Assembly: GCA_049671305.1 (NCBI GenBank)
Contig: JBATUR010000087.1
Location: 1-7,402, forward strand
Origin: CADCTM01 sp049671305
GTDB lineage: Bacteria; Cyanobacteriota; Cyanobacteriia; Cyanobacteriales; Coleofasciculaceae
Length of the DNA: 7,402 bases
Direction of reading: 5' to 3'
A program made the position numbers and the translations under genes. Below the pieces are notes generated by a model. That model searched no databases. It was not told the origin of the DNA and was given only the letters and a program-made list of their open reading frames with translations. This document shows positions 6,101-7,402 of the stretch, piece after piece; positions within the stretch are counted from its first letter, which is position 1; each line of letters starts with the position of its first letter.

Positions 6101-7135
6101 ATGCAAAGATGGTTCAGCCGCACCTTTAGTCGATTGAGTGGAACAACTGCAAAGCTTATCCTTTTAATGGCTGGGTTTCTGGTACTTTGGGGGATGCTGG
6201 CACCGATCACGACAATTGTCTGGTGGCTGAATCAAAGTGCCGAAAGTTTAGGCTTAAAGTTAGATGACGAGTCAAAAAAATCTGCTGTTTCTCGGCAAGC
6301 TACTGTTAAGGCATCACCCAAGATTAATTGCTATATCGTTTTTCTACCAGGTATCGGGAACTTTTCGCCCAATGAAATCACTGAAGGTGAACGATATTTT
6401 ATTGATCAGCTTGCTGCACGTCATTCTAACTGTATAGCAGTCAAAGATGTTTTTCCTTACTCGGTACGCAATAAAGACCTCGGCAGTCAAGTTTTGGCTC
6501 CTTTTTGGCAAGCTGCAGAAAAAAGTGAGGGATTTCCAGGATATGTATTTATTCAAATTCGTAACCTCTGGCGATTTGCTATTTCTGCCGACGATCGCTA
6601 TGGTCCTGTTTATAACTTGAGTATTGCTCGTACGATTGTTGCTCGTATGAAGGCGGCGCATCCAATTCCTTCAGATCAACGTGTTAACTTAATTTTGATC
6701 AGTACTAGTGGTGGCACTCAGGTTGCTCTGGGTGCAACGGCTCATCTGCGAGAATGGATTAATGCTCGTATTAGTGTGGTTTCAATTGGCGGCACTTTCG
6801 AGGGCAGAGCAGGATTTAATAATGTTGATCATGTTTATCATTTGTATGGCGATCGCGATTGGGTGACGCAGCTTCCCCGTTTGGTTTTTCCAGCAAGATG
6901 GAGTTTGGTGGTTGGATCTCCTGTCAATCAAGCGAGGCAGCAAGGTCGATATACTGTGTGCAATGTGGGGAATCAAAAACATGATGGATCGCAAGGCTAT
7001 TTTGGAGATGCGATCGCTTTTAATCAGACTTCTTATGTGCAGCAGACTCTGGAGCAGGTCACTCAGTTGCCCTTGTGGTCACTCGATCAGCCCCTTAAGT
7101 CTGTGTGTCCGCCTCAAAAAGCTGCCCTTAAATAG
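6101..7135 (+). CDS. Membrane-anchored alpha/beta-hydrolase-like protein of unknown substrate
   Basis: The 344-residue protein starts with a basic stretch and one hydrophobic segment at about 18-43, a likely uncleaved anchor. After a polar linker, the domain from about residue 75 looks like an alpha/beta hydrolase. It has a first strand and oxyanion-type turn CYIVFLPGIG (77-86), then a strand-elbow-helix VNLILISTSGGTQVALGA (195-212) whose Ser203 sits where the nucleophile should be. An HLYGDRDW segment (248-254) supplies the acid (D251 or D253), and H294 in NQKHDG is the likely histidine. The elbow reads S-T-S-G-G rather than the usual G-x-S-x-G. The order and spacing of Ser, Asp and His fit an esterase or lipase-type fold, but no substrate can be named. 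The gene is divergent from the Yip1 gene and is followed by intergenic palindromic repeats. Confidence 0.7.
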   Translation: MQRWFSRTFSRLSGTTAKLILLMAGFLVLWGMLAPITTIVWWLNQSAESLGLKLDDESKKSAVSRQATVKASPKINCYIVFLPGIGNFSPNEITEGERYFIDQLAARHSNCIAVKDVFPYSVRNKDLGSQVLAPFWQAAEKSEGFPGYVFIQIRNLWRFAISADDRYGPVYNLSIARTIVARMKAAHPIPSDQRVNLILISTSGGTQVALGATAHLREWINARISVVSIGGTFEGRAGFNNVDHVYHLYGDRDWVTQLPRLVFPARWSLVVGSPVNQARQQGRYTVCNVGNQKHDGSQGYFGDAIAFNQTSYVQQTLEQVTQLPLWSLDQPLKSVCPPQKAALK

Positions 7136-7168
7136 ATGTAGGGAGGAGAGGATATGCGATCGCTAAGA

Positions 7169-7402
7169 TGTCGTTGAGACGTTCCGACGGAACGTCTCTA
7201 CAAGGTCTAGGTGGACAGTTGCCGCTTGATTGATGGTAGTAATAAAATTCTGTCGTTGAGACGTTCCGACGGAACGTCTCTACAAGGTCTAGATGGACAA
7301 TTGCCGCTTGATTGATGGTAGTTTATAACCATGATTTAACGGTTGTTTTAGTAATAAAATTCTCTCGTTGAGACGTTCCGCCGGAACGTCTCTACAAGGT
7401 CT
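7169..7402. repeat. Tandem palindrome-bearing repeat, two full copies and a third cut by the window edge
   Basis: Copy 1 is 7169-7250 (82 nt), copy 2 is 7251-7362 (112 nt) and copy 3 starts at 7363 and runs off the window. Each begins with a near-perfect palindrome: GAGACGTTCCG, one central base, CGGAACGTCTC (7176-7198, 7258-7280 and 7370-7392). This is followed by TACAAGGTCT and, in copies 1 and 2, a GGACA...TTGCCGCTTGATTG segment. Copies 1 and 2 are nearly identical apart from two G/A differences and 30 extra bases in copy 2. GAGACGTTCC palindromes like this are a common dispersed repeat in cyanobacteria; here they are in tandem. No gene is seen in 7136-7402. Confidence 0.88.

Larger units (their letters stand above)
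213..7163. repeat. HIP1 octamers (GCGATCGC), at least eight copies
   Basis: GCGATCGC occurs at 213-220, 442-449, 3134-3141, 3845-3852, 5756-5763, 6849-6856, 7010-7017 and 7156-7163, roughly one per 900 bp and far above chance for an octamer. HIP1 overrepresentation is a known trait of many cyanobacterial genomes and is the main compositional sign of origin here. Most copies lie inside genes. Those at 213 and 7156 are intergenic, and each is followed by TAA. Confidence 0.9.

Noticed and set aside
6344..6661. 105-codon minus-strand open frame inside the hydrolase-like gene
   Set aside because: It is fully overlapped by the plus-strand gene, which has a membrane anchor and hydrolase motifs. The minus-strand product has no family pattern.
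7169..7402. CRISPR-like array
   Set aside because: The spacing between palindromes is 82 then 112 nt, and the sequence between them is itself repeated rather than unique, so these are tandem repeats and not repeat-spacer units.

Overview
This 7.4 kb window comes from a cyanobacterial chromosome. Two genes tied to photosystem II (psbI and the PSII S4-domain protein), a cyanobacterial-type DUF3769/LptD-like outer-membrane protein and at least eight copies of the HIP1 octamer GCGATCGC all point that way. The moderate-to-low G+C and several families of short palindromic intergenic repeats resemble large-genome filamentous or Chroococcidiopsis-like cyanobacteria, but the sequence alone does not fix the genus.

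Layout, left to right. The 3' end of an unrecognised plus-strand gene (1-102) is followed by a strong palindrome (126-158). The PSII S4-domain protein is next (223-1002, +), with a possible four-codon leader ORF overlapping its start codon. Converging on it, 26 bp away, is a minus-strand gene (1029-1985) that fuses 28 uninterrupted pentapeptide repeats, a coiled coil and a DUF559/Vsr-like nuclease domain. A 362 bp gap (1986-2347) holds a likely promoter for that gene and a composite element of four palindromes. The 806-residue DUF3769 LptD-like protein (2348-4768, -) lies downstream of psbI (4884-5000, -), whose true start is well inside the longer open frame. A Yip1-family membrane protein (5291-5854, -) lies upstream of psbI. 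Divergent from it is a membrane-anchored alpha/beta-hydrolase-like protein (6101-7135, +). The right end (7169-7402) carries two and a half tandem copies of a palindrome-bearing repeat that runs off the window.

Most of the window is ordinary core cyanobacterial gene content: photosystem II, outer-membrane biogenesis and conserved membrane proteins. These genes do not form one pathway, though psbI and the LptD-like gene could share a transcript. The less ordinary parts are the pentapeptide-nuclease fusion, the composite palindrome element whose arms differ by paired changes, the tandem repeat at the right edge, and an outer-membrane-type protein with no visible signal peptide. I saw no CRISPR array, tRNA, rRNA, insertion sequence or phage gene, and no multi-gene defence system.
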